A stretch of 27,798 nucleotides of DNA from an uncultured Desulfarculaceae bacterium (GCA_937908275.1 CALERA010000310.1:1-27798); one strand, 5' to 3'. Shown: positions 6,323 through 12,610, numbered from the stretch's first letter. The notes: a model not told the origin generated them from the sequence alone. A program made the numbers and translations.

Positions 6323-6667
6323 TCACCTCCAGCCCTGGAAGGCGCAGACCAGGGCGAGCAACAGCAGGGCCGCGACCAGGCCCAGGGTCTGCAACCCCCG
6401 GTTGGCCAGGTCGGACAGATCCACGGTGGTGGACGGGGCCGGGAACGCCCGGCGGCCGGGAGGGACGACCGGGGGGACCAGGCCGCGCCAGGTGGCGGGG
6501 CGCAGGGGGTCGGCCTGGCTGGGGTCCGGGCGCTGGGGTTCGCCCGGCAGGGCCGGCCAGACCGCCACCGGCAGGCCCGCGGCCAGGCTGGCCACCGGGG
6601 CCGGGTTGCCCACCTGGGGCCAGGCGGCGGCGGCGGGATGGGGGTGGGTGCACGGGTCGGGCATCAT
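6323..6667 (-). CDS. Proline-rich protein with C-terminal membrane helix (114 aa)
   Basis: The ATG at 6667 (a second ATG follows at 6664) overlaps the stop of the VVA0879-family gene. Most of the protein is a Pro/Ala-rich, probably disordered segment; the last 25 residues form one hydrophobic helix (GLVAALLLLALVCAF) ending GWR. This is a tail-anchored layout, with the bulk on one side of the inner membrane and only two residues beyond the helix. No family recognised. Small membrane proteins in phage early operons may act on host membrane functions, but nothing here proves that. Confidence 0.6.
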   Translation of the reverse strand: MMPDPCTHPHPAAAAWPQVGNPAPVASLAAGLPVAVWPALPGEPQRPDPSQADPLRPATWRGLVPPVVPPGRRAFPAPSTTVDLSDLANRGLQTLGLVAALLLLALVCAFQGWR

Positions 6668-7089
6668 GCGGACGTCTCGCCTTCCGCGTCCGCGTCGGCC
6701 GCCTCGAACAGCTCGCCCAGCAAGGAGATAACCCGATACAAAGACTGGGCCTCTTCGGGGGTGGCCACCGCAAAGTGTTCATAGCTGTGCCCCAGATGAA
6801 CCACCGCTAGGTCCGCGTGGGCGTGGCGTGGCCCCAGGGAATAATCGCACCCGCGTAGGGGTAGTTCTCGGGTGGCGCGGAAGGGGCGAAAGCCCCCGAT
6901 GTTGCTAAAGACGCCTTCGCAGGTGAACCCGATAGCCTTTTCCAGGTTATCCCGGGGACAACCAGCCTCGGCCAGGCTGGCCATGCTTTGGACAGTGCCG
7001 CAGCGGGGGCACTTGAAGGCGATATGCTCCCGGGGCACGCCCTGGGCGCGGCAACGGTCCTGGAACTCCTGCAGGGTGATGGTTTCCAC
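6664..7089 (-). CDS. VVA0879 family protein (phage-associated)
   Basis: I start it at GTG 7089 (VETITLQEF) because a GGGAG lies about eight bases upstream; the open frame continues to an ATG at 7131 whose extra residues are coded by a repeat sequence. The protein has the layout I remember for the VVA0879 family: TLQEFQDRCRAQG, then AFKCPRCGTVQSMASL with one zinc-binding Cys pair, further Cys (GCPRDNL, FTCEG, GCDYSLG), and an acidic tail. The family is common in phages and prophages; its biochemical role is unknown to me. It follows the CII-like gene after a 74-base gap, the largest in this part of the operon. Confidence 0.7.
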   Translation of the reverse strand: METITLQEFQDRCRAQGVPREHIAFKCPRCGTVQSMASLAEAGCPRDNLEKAIGFTCEGVFSNIGGFRPFRATRELPLRGCDYSLGPRHAHADLAVVHLGHSYEHFAVATPEEAQSLYRVISLLGELFEAADADAEGETSA

Positions 7090-7120
7090 TCTGGTTTCTC
7101 CCGGCCTTCGCGGTCGCGGT

Positions 7121-7154
7121 CGGACGCCCATCCGAACCGCCGCCCGCCCGGCCT
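7121..7154. repeat. 34-bp direct repeat, copy 1
   Basis: Matches 10797-10830 at 32 of 34 positions by eye, in the same orientation. It lies in the gap between the CII-like gene and the VVA0879-family gene. The repeat contains a short dyad (CGGA, six bases, TCCG). The two copies bracket the whole regulatory and cargo module. Confidence 0.85.
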
Positions 7155-7163
7155 TCTGCGGTG

Positions 7164-7655
7164 TTATCGACCAGCCGGGCCCACGGCCCGGAGCTTCGGT
7201 TCACGCTTAGCGGCCTGGTCCTCCAGCACCGCGGCCCGCAGGGCGGCCAGGGCCTGGGCCACCTCGCTGATCTCCTTGAGCGCCCGCTCGTGCTGGTCCA
7301 GGCTGCCATCGGCCAAGTCGTCGGCGATCTGCTGGACCACGTCGCCAAACTCCTTGCTGGCCGCGCCCAGACGGATCAGGACCTCGGCCGTGCCCACCAC
7401 CCGGGGCAGGGCAAAGGCCACCCGGCCCAGGAAGGACTCGATATAGTCCAGCGGCCCGAAATCACCGGTTTCGGCGGTGAGCTGGACAAAATGGGCCAGG
7501 CCCAGCTTGGCCCCCTCGTCGTCGGGGTTGAGTTCGCGGCCCAGGGTGGAGGACGGACGGCCCAGGCGCTGGGCCAGCTCCGACACATGCAGGCCGGAGT
7601 TCTCCGGCATGGCGTAGACCAGGCGGGCCAGGTAGTCGGGATTGAACAGCGGCAT
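7164..7655 (-). CDS. CII-like phage regulatory protein (Phage_CP76 family)
   Basis: 163 residues starting at ATG 7655, overlapping the previous stop (TAATG), with a GAGGGGG upstream. The N-terminal sequence, NPDYLARLVYAMPENSGLHV then SELAQRLGRPSSTLGRELNP, is characteristic of the P2-like CII/CP76 regulator family, with a helix-turn-helix around residues 22-45. A helical middle and an Ala/Leu-rich coiled-coil-like tail (LKEISEVAQALAALRAAVL) probably drive oligomerisation. Proteins of this type influence the choice between lysis and lysogeny by activating or repressing early promoters. It follows a second HTH protein and lies in the leftward operon controlled from near 9000. Confidence 0.75.
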   Translation of the reverse strand: MPLFNPDYLARLVYAMPENSGLHVSELAQRLGRPSSTLGRELNPDDEGAKLGLAHFVQLTAETGDFGPLDYIESFLGRVAFALPRVVGTAEVLIRLGAASKEFGDVVQQIADDLADGSLDQHERALKEISEVAQALAALRAAVLEDQAAKREPKLRAVGPAGR

Positions 7656-7996
7656 TAGCGAACCCCCTCGCAGGACTCATGGCCATCGTCGGTGGAATGG
7701 GGCAGGCTGGAGCCAGGATCAGACGCGCACCCGGCACCGGAGGACCAAATGTCATCGACAGTCAAACCCAACTCACTGGCGATATCGCGGCGCAGGGGCA
7801 AGGAATCCTGGCGGCTGCCATTGAGGACCTGTGACAGGTGGTTGCGGGTGCGTCCCACCTGCACGGCCAGGCCCCCCAGGTCCAGACCCAGGAGCAGGCG
7901 GGCCAGGCACTTAACCCGCTCGGCCGGGCTGGCGGGGGACTGCCGCACAATTGACCCTAGGGCGGATTTGGGGTTACAGTGTGTTGCGGTGGTCAT
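7655..7996 (-). CDS. HTH DNA-binding protein, probable phage early regulator (113 aa)
   Basis: Two in-frame ATGs (8002 and 7996) are possible; 7996 has GGGG about six bases upstream. Residues about 25-75 contain a helix-turn-helix (LGGLAVQVGRTRNHLSQVLNG) followed by LPLRRDIASELGLTVDDIW, like XRE- or Ner-type regulators. The C-terminal tail is Ser/Gly-rich and likely flexible. The first codons lie in a 22-base motif that recurs in frame at 8952-8973. Being just upstream of a CII-like gene, it is probably part of the lysogeny switch, though which promoter it binds cannot be told. Confidence 0.65.
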   Translation of the reverse strand: MTTATHCNPKSALGSIVRQSPASPAERVKCLARLLLGLDLGGLAVQVGRTRNHLSQVLNGSRQDSLPLRRDIASELGLTVDDIWSSGAGCASDPGSSLPHSTDDGHESCEGVR

Positions 7997-8005
7997 GGTC
8001 ATCCC

Positions 8006-8221
8006 CTAGTGCCCGACTTGGCCCCGGTTGCGCACGGTCTGGGTCCAGTAGCCGAGCACGGTTTTGCGGATTTCCTCGTCCGGCGTTCCCAGGGCGCGAA
8101 GAATCTGGATCATGTCCATGCACTCACGGCCCAGATCGGTCCGGATGGACTTGCGGGAAGGCAGGGAGTTGGGCGCGTTCTCGGCCGGGGCCGGCTTCGC
8201 GGCGCTGGTGGCGCGGGACAT
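8006..8221 (-). CDS. Small hypothetical protein (71 aa)
   Basis: ATG 8221 with GAGGTG about five bases upstream. The product begins MSRATSAAKPAPAENAP, a flexible Ala/Pro segment, then a helical part (CMDMIQILRALGTPDEEIRKTVLGYW) that could be a small HTH-like bundle. No recognised family. It stands back-to-back with the plus-strand 91-residue gene starting at 8248, leaving only 26 bases between the two starts. Confidence 0.6.
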   Translation of the reverse strand: MSRATSAAKPAPAENAPNSLPSRKSIRTDLGRECMDMIQILRALGTPDEEIRKTVLGYWTQTVRNRGQVGH

Positions 8222-8247
8222 AATCACCTCGCGAAAATGGGGGCGAA

Positions 8248-8523
8248 ATGGGGATACGAAAACCCGGACTTAGCCGAGAACGGCATGAAGCGATCGGCGC
8301 GGAACTCTTCGCGATCCGCAACCGGCTGTTGACCCTTGGCGTGGAGGTGGGAACGGCCTACCCCAAGAACAGTCGCCAATACAAGGCGGGCATGGAGGCG
8401 ACGAAAAGCGTCGATCGCCTGCGCAATGTGTTGGACGATGCGGTTCATGCCGAGCACCCCCACGCCAAACCGGAAGAATGGCAGGCAATTAATTCGATCT
8501 ACTACCCAGGAAGCAAGCCTTAA
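8248..8523 (+). CDS. Small hypothetical protein on the opposite strand (91 aa)
   Basis: A rightward gene set within a leftward operon. The product has a balanced composition and a strongly helical middle (RERHEAIGAELFAIRNRLLTLG, then DRLRNVLDDAVHAEHP), unlike the Arg/Gly/Pro-rich translation of wrong frames in this DNA. That is why I accept it. I have a faint memory of similar small proteins in proteobacterial prophages. GGGGG lies four to five bases before ATG 8248. Its 3' end overlaps the end of the minus-strand 142-residue gene by 35 bases. Function unknown. Confidence 0.65.
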   Translation: MGIRKPGLSRERHEAIGAELFAIRNRLLTLGVEVGTAYPKNSRQYKAGMEATKSVDRLRNVLDDAVHAEHPHAKPEEWQAINSIYYPGSKP

Positions 8524-8917
8524 GGTCGGTTTCCCCTGCGGGGTCCAGGGCGGCGGCGATGCCGGCGAACATAAGAGCCGCGAAGGCTGCCGAAGAGATC
8601 GACCCCTGGTAGAAGTAATCGCCGTCCGGGCAACGGTCGTCCCACAGGAGCCACGAAACCGGGTCGCTGGGGATGAGCTGGACACGGCGAAGGCGGAGAA
8701 TCACCCGCTGGGTCTGCGGGTGGCGCTTGATCCAGTCGCGAATCTCGGCCGGCTGGTCACCGTCGGGCTGAAAACCGAACTCGGCCGGGTCGAAGGGGTG
8801 GGGATTGGCCAAGAGGGAGCGAATCATGGCCAGGTCTTCCGGGTCCAGAGCCAGGCCCTGCAAGAAGGCCGCGAACTCCGGGGAGTCCTGGATCTGAAGG
8901 ACGCTTTGCCCACTCAC
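8489..8917 (-). CDS. Hypothetical protein, first gene of the leftward operon (142 aa)
   Basis: GTG 8917 has GGAGG seven bases upstream. The product contains an acidic helical N-terminus (EFAAFLQGLALDPEDLAMI), a middle with LRLRRVQLIPSDPVSWLLWDD, and an Ala-rich hydrophobic stretch near residues 110-128 (AAFAALMFAGIAAAL) that may be buried or weakly membrane-associated. I do not recognise the family. It is the first gene downstream of the divergent control region, so it is probably expressed early. Its upstream in-frame codons carry a relic of another gene start. Confidence 0.6.
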   Translation of the reverse strand: MSGQSVLQIQDSPEFAAFLQGLALDPEDLAMIRSLLANPHPFDPAEFGFQPDGDQPAEIRDWIKRHPQTQRVILRLRRVQLIPSDPVSWLLWDDRCPDGDYFYQGSISSAAFAALMFAGIAAALDPAGETDLKACFLGSRSN

Positions 8918-8969
8918 GATATTGCCTCCGGCATGGGTGATGGCTCGGTTTGGGTTACGTTGTGTTGCT

Positions 8970-9027
8970 GTGACAGTATTACCGCCGAGCGGCTAAAAAG
9001 GTCAACAAAAAAATTGTCACTTTTAGC
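8970..9027. promoter_or_regulatory. Divergent promoters with operator-like dyad
   Basis: Leftward: TTGACC (9000-9005 read on minus), 18 bases, then TAATAC (8976-8981), pointing to the leftward operon. Rightward: GTGACA (8970-8975), 18 bases, then TAAAAA (8994-8999), pointing to the repressor. An imperfect dyad spans 8992-9027 with perfect outer arms GCTAAAA and TTTTAGC. It overlaps the leftward -35, so repressor bound here should block the leftward operon and regulate its own gene. Element boxes are read by eye and binding is inferred. Confidence 0.6.
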
Positions 9028-9038
9028 ATTTTTGATAA

Positions 9039-9584
9039 ATGGCTGATCTAAATCCAGGTTTTAGCGCAAGGCTCAAGGAAGCCATGCGAAATGCGGGCAT
9101 TAAGCAGGGCGAGCTTGCAACTCACCTTGGGATGCACCAGTCCGTATTAAGCCGTTATGTTGCCGCTGGGCGCGTCCCTGAGTGGCAAATTTTGACTAAA
9201 ATAGCTGACAGGTTAAATGTGACCTGCGATTGGCTATTGCGCGGGGAAGAGTCCCCGGCGGCACAGGGTTATCGGGTGGCCGAGCCCGCCCCGGAGCCGA
9301 TGGTCGAGCGGCAGTTCACGGCCAACAGCATGCGGGCCATGAACCTGGCCCTGGGCCGGCCGATCAATGAGCACCTGCCGCCGGAGATGGCCGAGGCCGA
9401 GCTGATCATCCTGGAGTTCAACGCCTGGTTGCGCCGCACGGCCCTGAAAACCCCAGAGGCCATGGCCCTGGTGGCGCCCAGAATCCGAATCCTGATCAAT
9501 GAAGTGGAGGAACACGCCGCCAGCCCGCCCGAGGCTGGGGCCACGGGACCGGCCGGGCAGCAGCGCGCCAGCAACAACTCCTAG
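9039..9584 (+). CDS. XRE-family phage repressor
   Basis: 181 residues. Residues about 9-67 form an XRE helix-turn-helix (ARLKEAMRNAGIKQGELATHL, then MHQSVLSRYVAAGRVPEWQI), ending CDWLLRGEE. The remainder (residues 70-181) is helical, without the Ser-Lys protease pair of LexA/CI-type self-cleaving repressors, so RecA-induced cleavage is unlikely by this route. The DNA for the HTH half is AT-richer than the DNA for the C-terminal half, suggesting a mosaic gene. No ribosome binding site precedes ATG 9039; the upstream 30 bases are A/T-rich. Adjacent operator-like DNA supports a role as the master lysogeny repressor. Confidence 0.8.
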   Translation: MADLNPGFSARLKEAMRNAGIKQGELATHLGMHQSVLSRYVAAGRVPEWQILTKIADRLNVTCDWLLRGEESPAAQGYRVAEPAPEPMVERQFTANSMRAMNLALGRPINEHLPPEMAEAELIILEFNAWLRRTALKTPEAMALVAPRIRILINEVEEHAASPPEAGATGPAGQQRASNNS

Positions 9585-9727
9585 GATTGCCGGGCTGCAA
9601 CGGGGGGCACACAACAGGGGACAAGCCGGTCCCGAAAACCAAAAAGCCCAAGCCGCCGGACCAACACCAGGCCCGGAGGCGACAATTGCGCCTGGTCTGG
9701 AGCAAGCCGGACTAGAGGGGGTGGGGA

Positions 9728-10249
9728 ATGGTCGGGGATGGTGTATCCAGGGTTGAAATTGGCGATCTGGTTTTTGAGATAAAAATCACCACTACATGTG
9801 ATCCAGAACCGCCACCGCCACCGCGCCAACGAAAAAAGCGCACGCCTAAAAGTGACCACTGGCAAACATCTGTCCGCGCAGCTCAGGCATCACTCATAGA
9901 CGATGCTGCATCCTGTGATGATACGCTGCTTTTCCATGTTCACGGTAATTCTCCTGAGCCTTACCGGGTTGTCTTTTTGCGTAACGGAAGTAACTTAACG
10001 GCACTGTGCTCCTGTCCGGCCTCTTCTAACGGTTATCATTGCAAACACAGAATTGGCTTGCTTATGGGGGACCCTGTTGGGGTCCGGCAAGCCGATCGTG
10101 AAAAAATTACACTGCTCCAATCATGGCTAGAAGGCACCGACGTCCAGGCAGCGCTACGGAAATTTCAGGAGGCATCTAAAGCTAGCCGGTCAAATTCTCC
10201 CGAGTTGCGAGCAGCAAAGAAGGCCCTTGCAAATGCCATGCATGACTGA
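9728..10249 (+). CDS. SWIM zinc-finger protein (173 aa), AT-richer cargo
   Basis: ATG 9728 has GAGGGGG about six bases upstream. The protein has a variable, Pro- and Lys/Arg-rich N-terminal segment, then a strand-rich part (TLLFHVHGNSPEPYRVVFL) and a SWIM-type zinc motif, CSC at 94-96 and CKH at 105-107, matching CxCx(n)CxH. The C-terminus is helical (AREKITLL-like, LRKFQEASKAS). SWIM fingers bind DNA or protein in helicases, transposases and recombination factors; here the domain stands alone. The gene is much AT-richer than the surrounding element and its codon use differs, suggesting separate acquisition. The next gene overlaps its stop by eight bases, so they form a pair. Confidence 0.75.
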   Translation: MVGDGVSRVEIGDLVFEIKITTTCDPEPPPPPRQRKKRTPKSDHWQTSVRAAQASLIDDAASCDDTLLFHVHGNSPEPYRVVFLRNGSNLTALCSCPASSNGYHCKHRIGLLMGDPVGVRQADREKITLLQSWLEGTDVQAALRKFQEASKASRSNSPELRAAKKALANAMHD

Positions 10250-10763
10250 AAAGTTAGAAATAAAACATCTTTCATACGTTTGGTTAATCACCTGTGTTAT
10301 TACGCTGCTGGTTATCTTTCCCGGACCACCCGCCCGTGCGGGCCTTTTTTCTAAATCACCACCCTCCGCCTGGGATCAGCTATTAGTGGTTTTTCGTACC
10401 TCGGACGGGGTTCAGAGGAGCCTTTCATTAAAGGGCACAGACCCAGATAAGCCCACCTATTTCCTTTTCCGTGATTTTATTGGACAGATAACCAAGCAAG
10501 GAAGTTTAGCTTGGCGCGATGGGTCAATTCCTGACAAATGGATGGGTGATTTAGAAAGCGTGGATGAAGAGACAAATAAGAAGCGGGTTAGTACCTTTAT
10601 TTTTAGCAAAATTACGGCAGACTGGGGCAAAGACGTGGTAAGCCTAGACCGCCTTTATATCGACGGAAAGGAAATGCCTAATAGTTTAACATCGGCTTTA
10701 TTCCAGCGAATGGCCGCCGATCACTTCGGATTGGCCCCGGGCGATAAAAACAAGAAGCCTTGA
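10242..10763 (+). CDS. Exported hypothetical protein paired with the SWIM gene (173 aa)
   Basis: I prefer ATG 10242, which overlaps the previous stop (ATGACTGA); starts at 10227 or 10233 add a few residues. The N-terminus (SYVWLITCVITLLVIFPGPP followed by ARAG) is a signal peptide with a likely cut after ARA near residue 33. The mature protein looks beta-rich (QLLVVFRTSDGVQRSLSL, TYFLFRDFIGQI) and ends in a Lys-rich tail. There are no Cys in the mature part and no family I know. Low GC like its partner. Envelope location would fit superinfection exclusion or another host-benefit role, but this is inference. Confidence 0.7.
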   Translation: MTEKLEIKHLSYVWLITCVITLLVIFPGPPARAGLFSKSPPSAWDQLLVVFRTSDGVQRSLSLKGTDPDKPTYFLFRDFIGQITKQGSLAWRDGSIPDKWMGDLESVDEETNKKRVSTFIFSKITADWGKDVVSLDRLYIDGKEMPNSLTSALFQRMAADHFGLAPGDKNKKP

Positions 10764-10796
10764 CACCACCGGGGCAGGCCGCTAACATGATCCCCA

Positions 10797-10830
10797 CGGA
10801 CGCCCATCCGAATCGCCGCCCGCCCGACCT
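10797..10830. repeat. 34-bp direct repeat, copy 2
   Basis: Second copy of 7121-7154 (differences at two positions). It lies between the exported cargo gene and the excisionase-like gene, so the repeats bracket about 3.6 kb of regulatory and cargo genes. Confidence 0.85.
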
Positions 10831-10844
10831 GGAGCAATTCCGGG

Positions 10845-11264
10845 TTGGGCGGAACCTTGCGGCACAACACACCCCAAACCCAGCCCCGATGGCTCACCGT
10901 CGCCCAGCTTGCCGAGCGGCTGGGCATGAGCGCCAGTTGGGTGCGCGCCCACGCGGCCGAATACCTGGGCCACAAGCCAGGCGGCTCGGCCGGCGCGCAT
11001 TGGCGGTTCCCAGCCTCGGCCGTGGAGGCCGCCCTTGAGCGTGGAGCGGCGCAAGCTCACGGGCGGCTGGCGCTGGCGCTACACGCGGATGATCGACGGC
11101 GTGAGGCTGCGCAGCCGGTGTCTCTACCTGACCCGGTCCGAGGCCGAGCGCGCCGAAATAGAGGCGGTGGCCAACTATCTACGGACCGGGCAGCGGCCGC
11201 AGGAATCAATTGGCACGAGTATTTCAGCCGTGAAGTCGCCAAGCGTCTCAGCACTCCTAGCTGA
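10845..11264 (+). CDS. Excisionase-like HTH protein
   Basis: Residues about 15-65 hold a MerR/HTH_17-like domain: PRWLTVAQLAERLGMSASWV, then HAAEYLGHKPG and HWRFPASAVEAAL. This is the usual layout of phage excisionases, which bend DNA at the attachment site and set the direction of recombination. The start is uncertain; TTG 10845 has GGAG about ten bases upstream. After the domain the frame stays open to 11264, overlapping the integrase by 230 bases, and those last about 70 residues are Arg/Ala/Gly-rich, as expected where the integrase is the true frame. A natural short form is not visible, since there is no earlier stop. A sequence slip joining it to the integrase is possible. Confidence 0.6.
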   Translation: MGGTLRHNTPQTQPRWLTVAQLAERLGMSASWVRAHAAEYLGHKPGGSAGAHWRFPASAVEAALERGAAQAHGRLALALHADDRRREAAQPVSLPDPVRGRARRNRGGGQLSTDRAAAAGINWHEYFSREVAKRLSTPS

Positions 11265-12093
11265 TTGGGTCGCCTGGCTGCACGAACACCGCTCCCCCCG
11301 CCACGCCAACGACATGAAAACCCTGCTGGCCCGGGCCTGTGCCCAGGCCCCGGAGCTGGCCCAACTGCCGGCACTGGCCCTGACCGCCCAGGACGTGGAG
11401 CGCTGGGCCGCCCGCTGGCGGGCCGACCTGGTGGCCCGGGGTAGGGGCGCGGGCGAGGTCAATAAGTTCCTGCGCTATGCCCAGACCGCGTTCAATCGGC
11501 GCGGGGGTTCCTGGGGCCGCCGGCGCGGCCAGCCCGATATCGTGCCCAACCCATTCGAGGTGGTGGACCGCTACGCGGTGGAGCTGGGGGCCAAATACGT
11601 CCCGCCGCCGGGCGAGGTGGCGGCGGTGCGCGCGGTGGCCGGCGGGGAATTTGGCCTCTATCTGGACTTGCTGATACAGACCGGGGCGCGGCCCTCGGAG
11701 GGCCTGCACCTGACCTGGGAGGACGTGGGGCCGGATTGGGTGGTGCTGCGCACCCGCAAGACCGCCCGGGGCGATCGCCTGCCGCGCCGGGTGCGGATCG
11801 GGGCCGGGTTGGCGGCCGACTTGGCCGCCCGCCGGGCGGCGGCCAACGGCGGGCGCTATGTGTTTGGCCAGGCGGACCGGGACGCGCCCCACCACTACAT
11901 CTGGCCGCGCAAGCAGCACCTGACCGCCTGTGCTCTGGCGGGGGTCCGTCCCTACTCCGTAGGCTGCTACCGCCACCACCACGCGGTGGAGCTGTACCGC
12001 CAAACGCGCGACCTCCTGGCCGTCCAGGAGCGCCTAGGCCACGCGGACGCCAAGACCACACAACACTATCTGCGCTCGCTCCTGGCCCGGTGA
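11035..12093 (+). CDS. int: Tyrosine-family site-specific integrase
   Basis: 352 residues if started at TTG 11035; GTG 11041 is as likely. Residues about 8-50 (GGWRWRYTRMIDGVRLRSRC) look like an arm-type DNA-binding domain, residues 68-160 a core-binding helical domain, and the rest the catalytic domain. Visible catalytic residues are R219 (TGARPSEGLHL), K242 (RKTARGD), R313 (YRHHHAVEL), H336 (ERLGHADAKTT) and the nucleophile Y345 (QHYL). The usual His three residues before the second Arg is Gly310 here. The gene reads toward the 3' end of tRNA-Arg, 67 bases away, the normal arrangement for integration into a tRNA gene. It cuts and rejoins DNA between the element and chromosome. Confidence 0.92.
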   Translation: MSVERRKLTGGWRWRYTRMIDGVRLRSRCLYLTRSEAERAEIEAVANYLRTGQRPQESIGTSISAVKSPSVSALLADWVAWLHEHRSPRHANDMKTLLARACAQAPELAQLPALALTAQDVERWAARWRADLVARGRGAGEVNKFLRYAQTAFNRRGGSWGRRRGQPDIVPNPFEVVDRYAVELGAKYVPPPGEVAAVRAVAGGEFGLYLDLLIQTGARPSEGLHLTWEDVGPDWVVLRTRKTARGDRLPRRVRIGAGLAADLAARRAAANGGRYVFGQADRDAPHHYIWPRKQHLTACALAGVRPYSVGCYRHHHAVELYRQTRDLLAVQERLGHADAKTTQHYLRSLLAR

Positions 12094-12160
12094 GTTACCC
12101 CCTATTACCCCCAACTCGTGGACATGATGGAGTGTGCAGGAGATAACATATTGTAATCAT

Positions 12161-12237
12161 TGGTGCCCCCGGCGCGATTCGAACGCACGACCTACGGCTT
12201 AGGAGGCCGTTGCTCTGTCCTGCTGAGCTACGAGGGC
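12161..12237 (-). tRNA. tRNA-Arg (anticodon CCT), probable integration site
   Basis: Reading on minus, acceptor GCCCTCG pairs with CGGGGGC, the D arm is GCTC/GAGC, the anticodon stem ACGGC/GCCGT encloses loop CTCCTAA with anticodon CCT, and the T arm is GTGCG/CGCGC with TTCGAAT. Discriminator A and an encoded CCA follow. The integrase lies beyond its 3' end, so the 3' part of this gene is the likely attachment core. A second copy of that 3' part is expected at the far end of the element, outside the window. Confidence 0.93.
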
Positions 12238-12249
12238 GTTGGTGGCGAA

Positions 12250-12278
12250 ACTTAACACATGCCCGCCGCGCTTGCCAG
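12250..12278 (-). promoter_or_regulatory. Candidate promoter of tRNA-Arg
   Basis: On the minus strand, CTGGCA (12273-12278), 17 bases, then TTAAGT (12250-12255), placing a start about six bases before the tRNA. The boxes are moderate matches to a sigma-70 promoter, but spacing and position fit. Confidence 0.45.
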
Positions 12279-12279
12279 G

Positions 12280-12609
12280 TCAGTGGGGCTTGGCTGGCGG
12301 GGCGGGGGGCTTGGCGGCCGGCTGGCCGCGGCGGCGCATCTGCATGTCCAGATACCCCTGGCTCAGGGGATAGGGGCCGGACAGAAAGCGGGGACAGGGG
12401 TACTGGTCGCAGTCGGCCGAGCAGTAGGCCACCCGCCGGGTCACCGCGCAGCCCAGGATGGAACAGACCCCGCCCAGGAGCTTGAGCTGGGTGGCCAGCT
12501 TCTGCTGGGCCTCGGACTCGGTGCCGGCGGCGCAGGGGCCGCACTTGCCCTGGCGGAAAAGCCCGCAGACCAGGCAGTTGATGCCGCAGGCCCCGGTGCC
12601 GGAACCCAT
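12280..12609 (-). CDS. DUF3795-like Cys-rich protein (109 aa)
   Basis: ATG 12609 begins two bases after the DUF3786 stop, with GGAGG overlapping the end of that gene. The product has many Cys in pairs: GACGINCLVCGLFRQGKCGPC at residues 7-27 and CSILGC, YCSADCDQYPC in the middle, then the motif GPYPLSQGYLDMQ. This layout matches the DUF3795 group of small Cys-rich proteins common in anaerobic Desulfobacterota and methanogens, thought to bind metal or Fe-S. The C-terminal tail is a Pro/Ala/Lys extension. Function is unknown. It closes the acc operon, directly before the tRNA-Arg gene. Confidence 0.75.
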   Translation of the reverse strand: MGSGTGACGINCLVCGLFRQGKCGPCAAGTESEAQQKLATQLKLLGGVCSILGCAVTRRVAYCSADCDQYPCPRFLSGPYPLSQGYLDMQMRRRGQPAAKPPAPPAKPH

Positions 12610-12610
12610 T

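Noticed and set aside
10845..12093. Programmed frameshift fusing excisionase and integrase
   Set aside because: The overlap is long, but I see no slippery run with a following structure; kept only as an open question.
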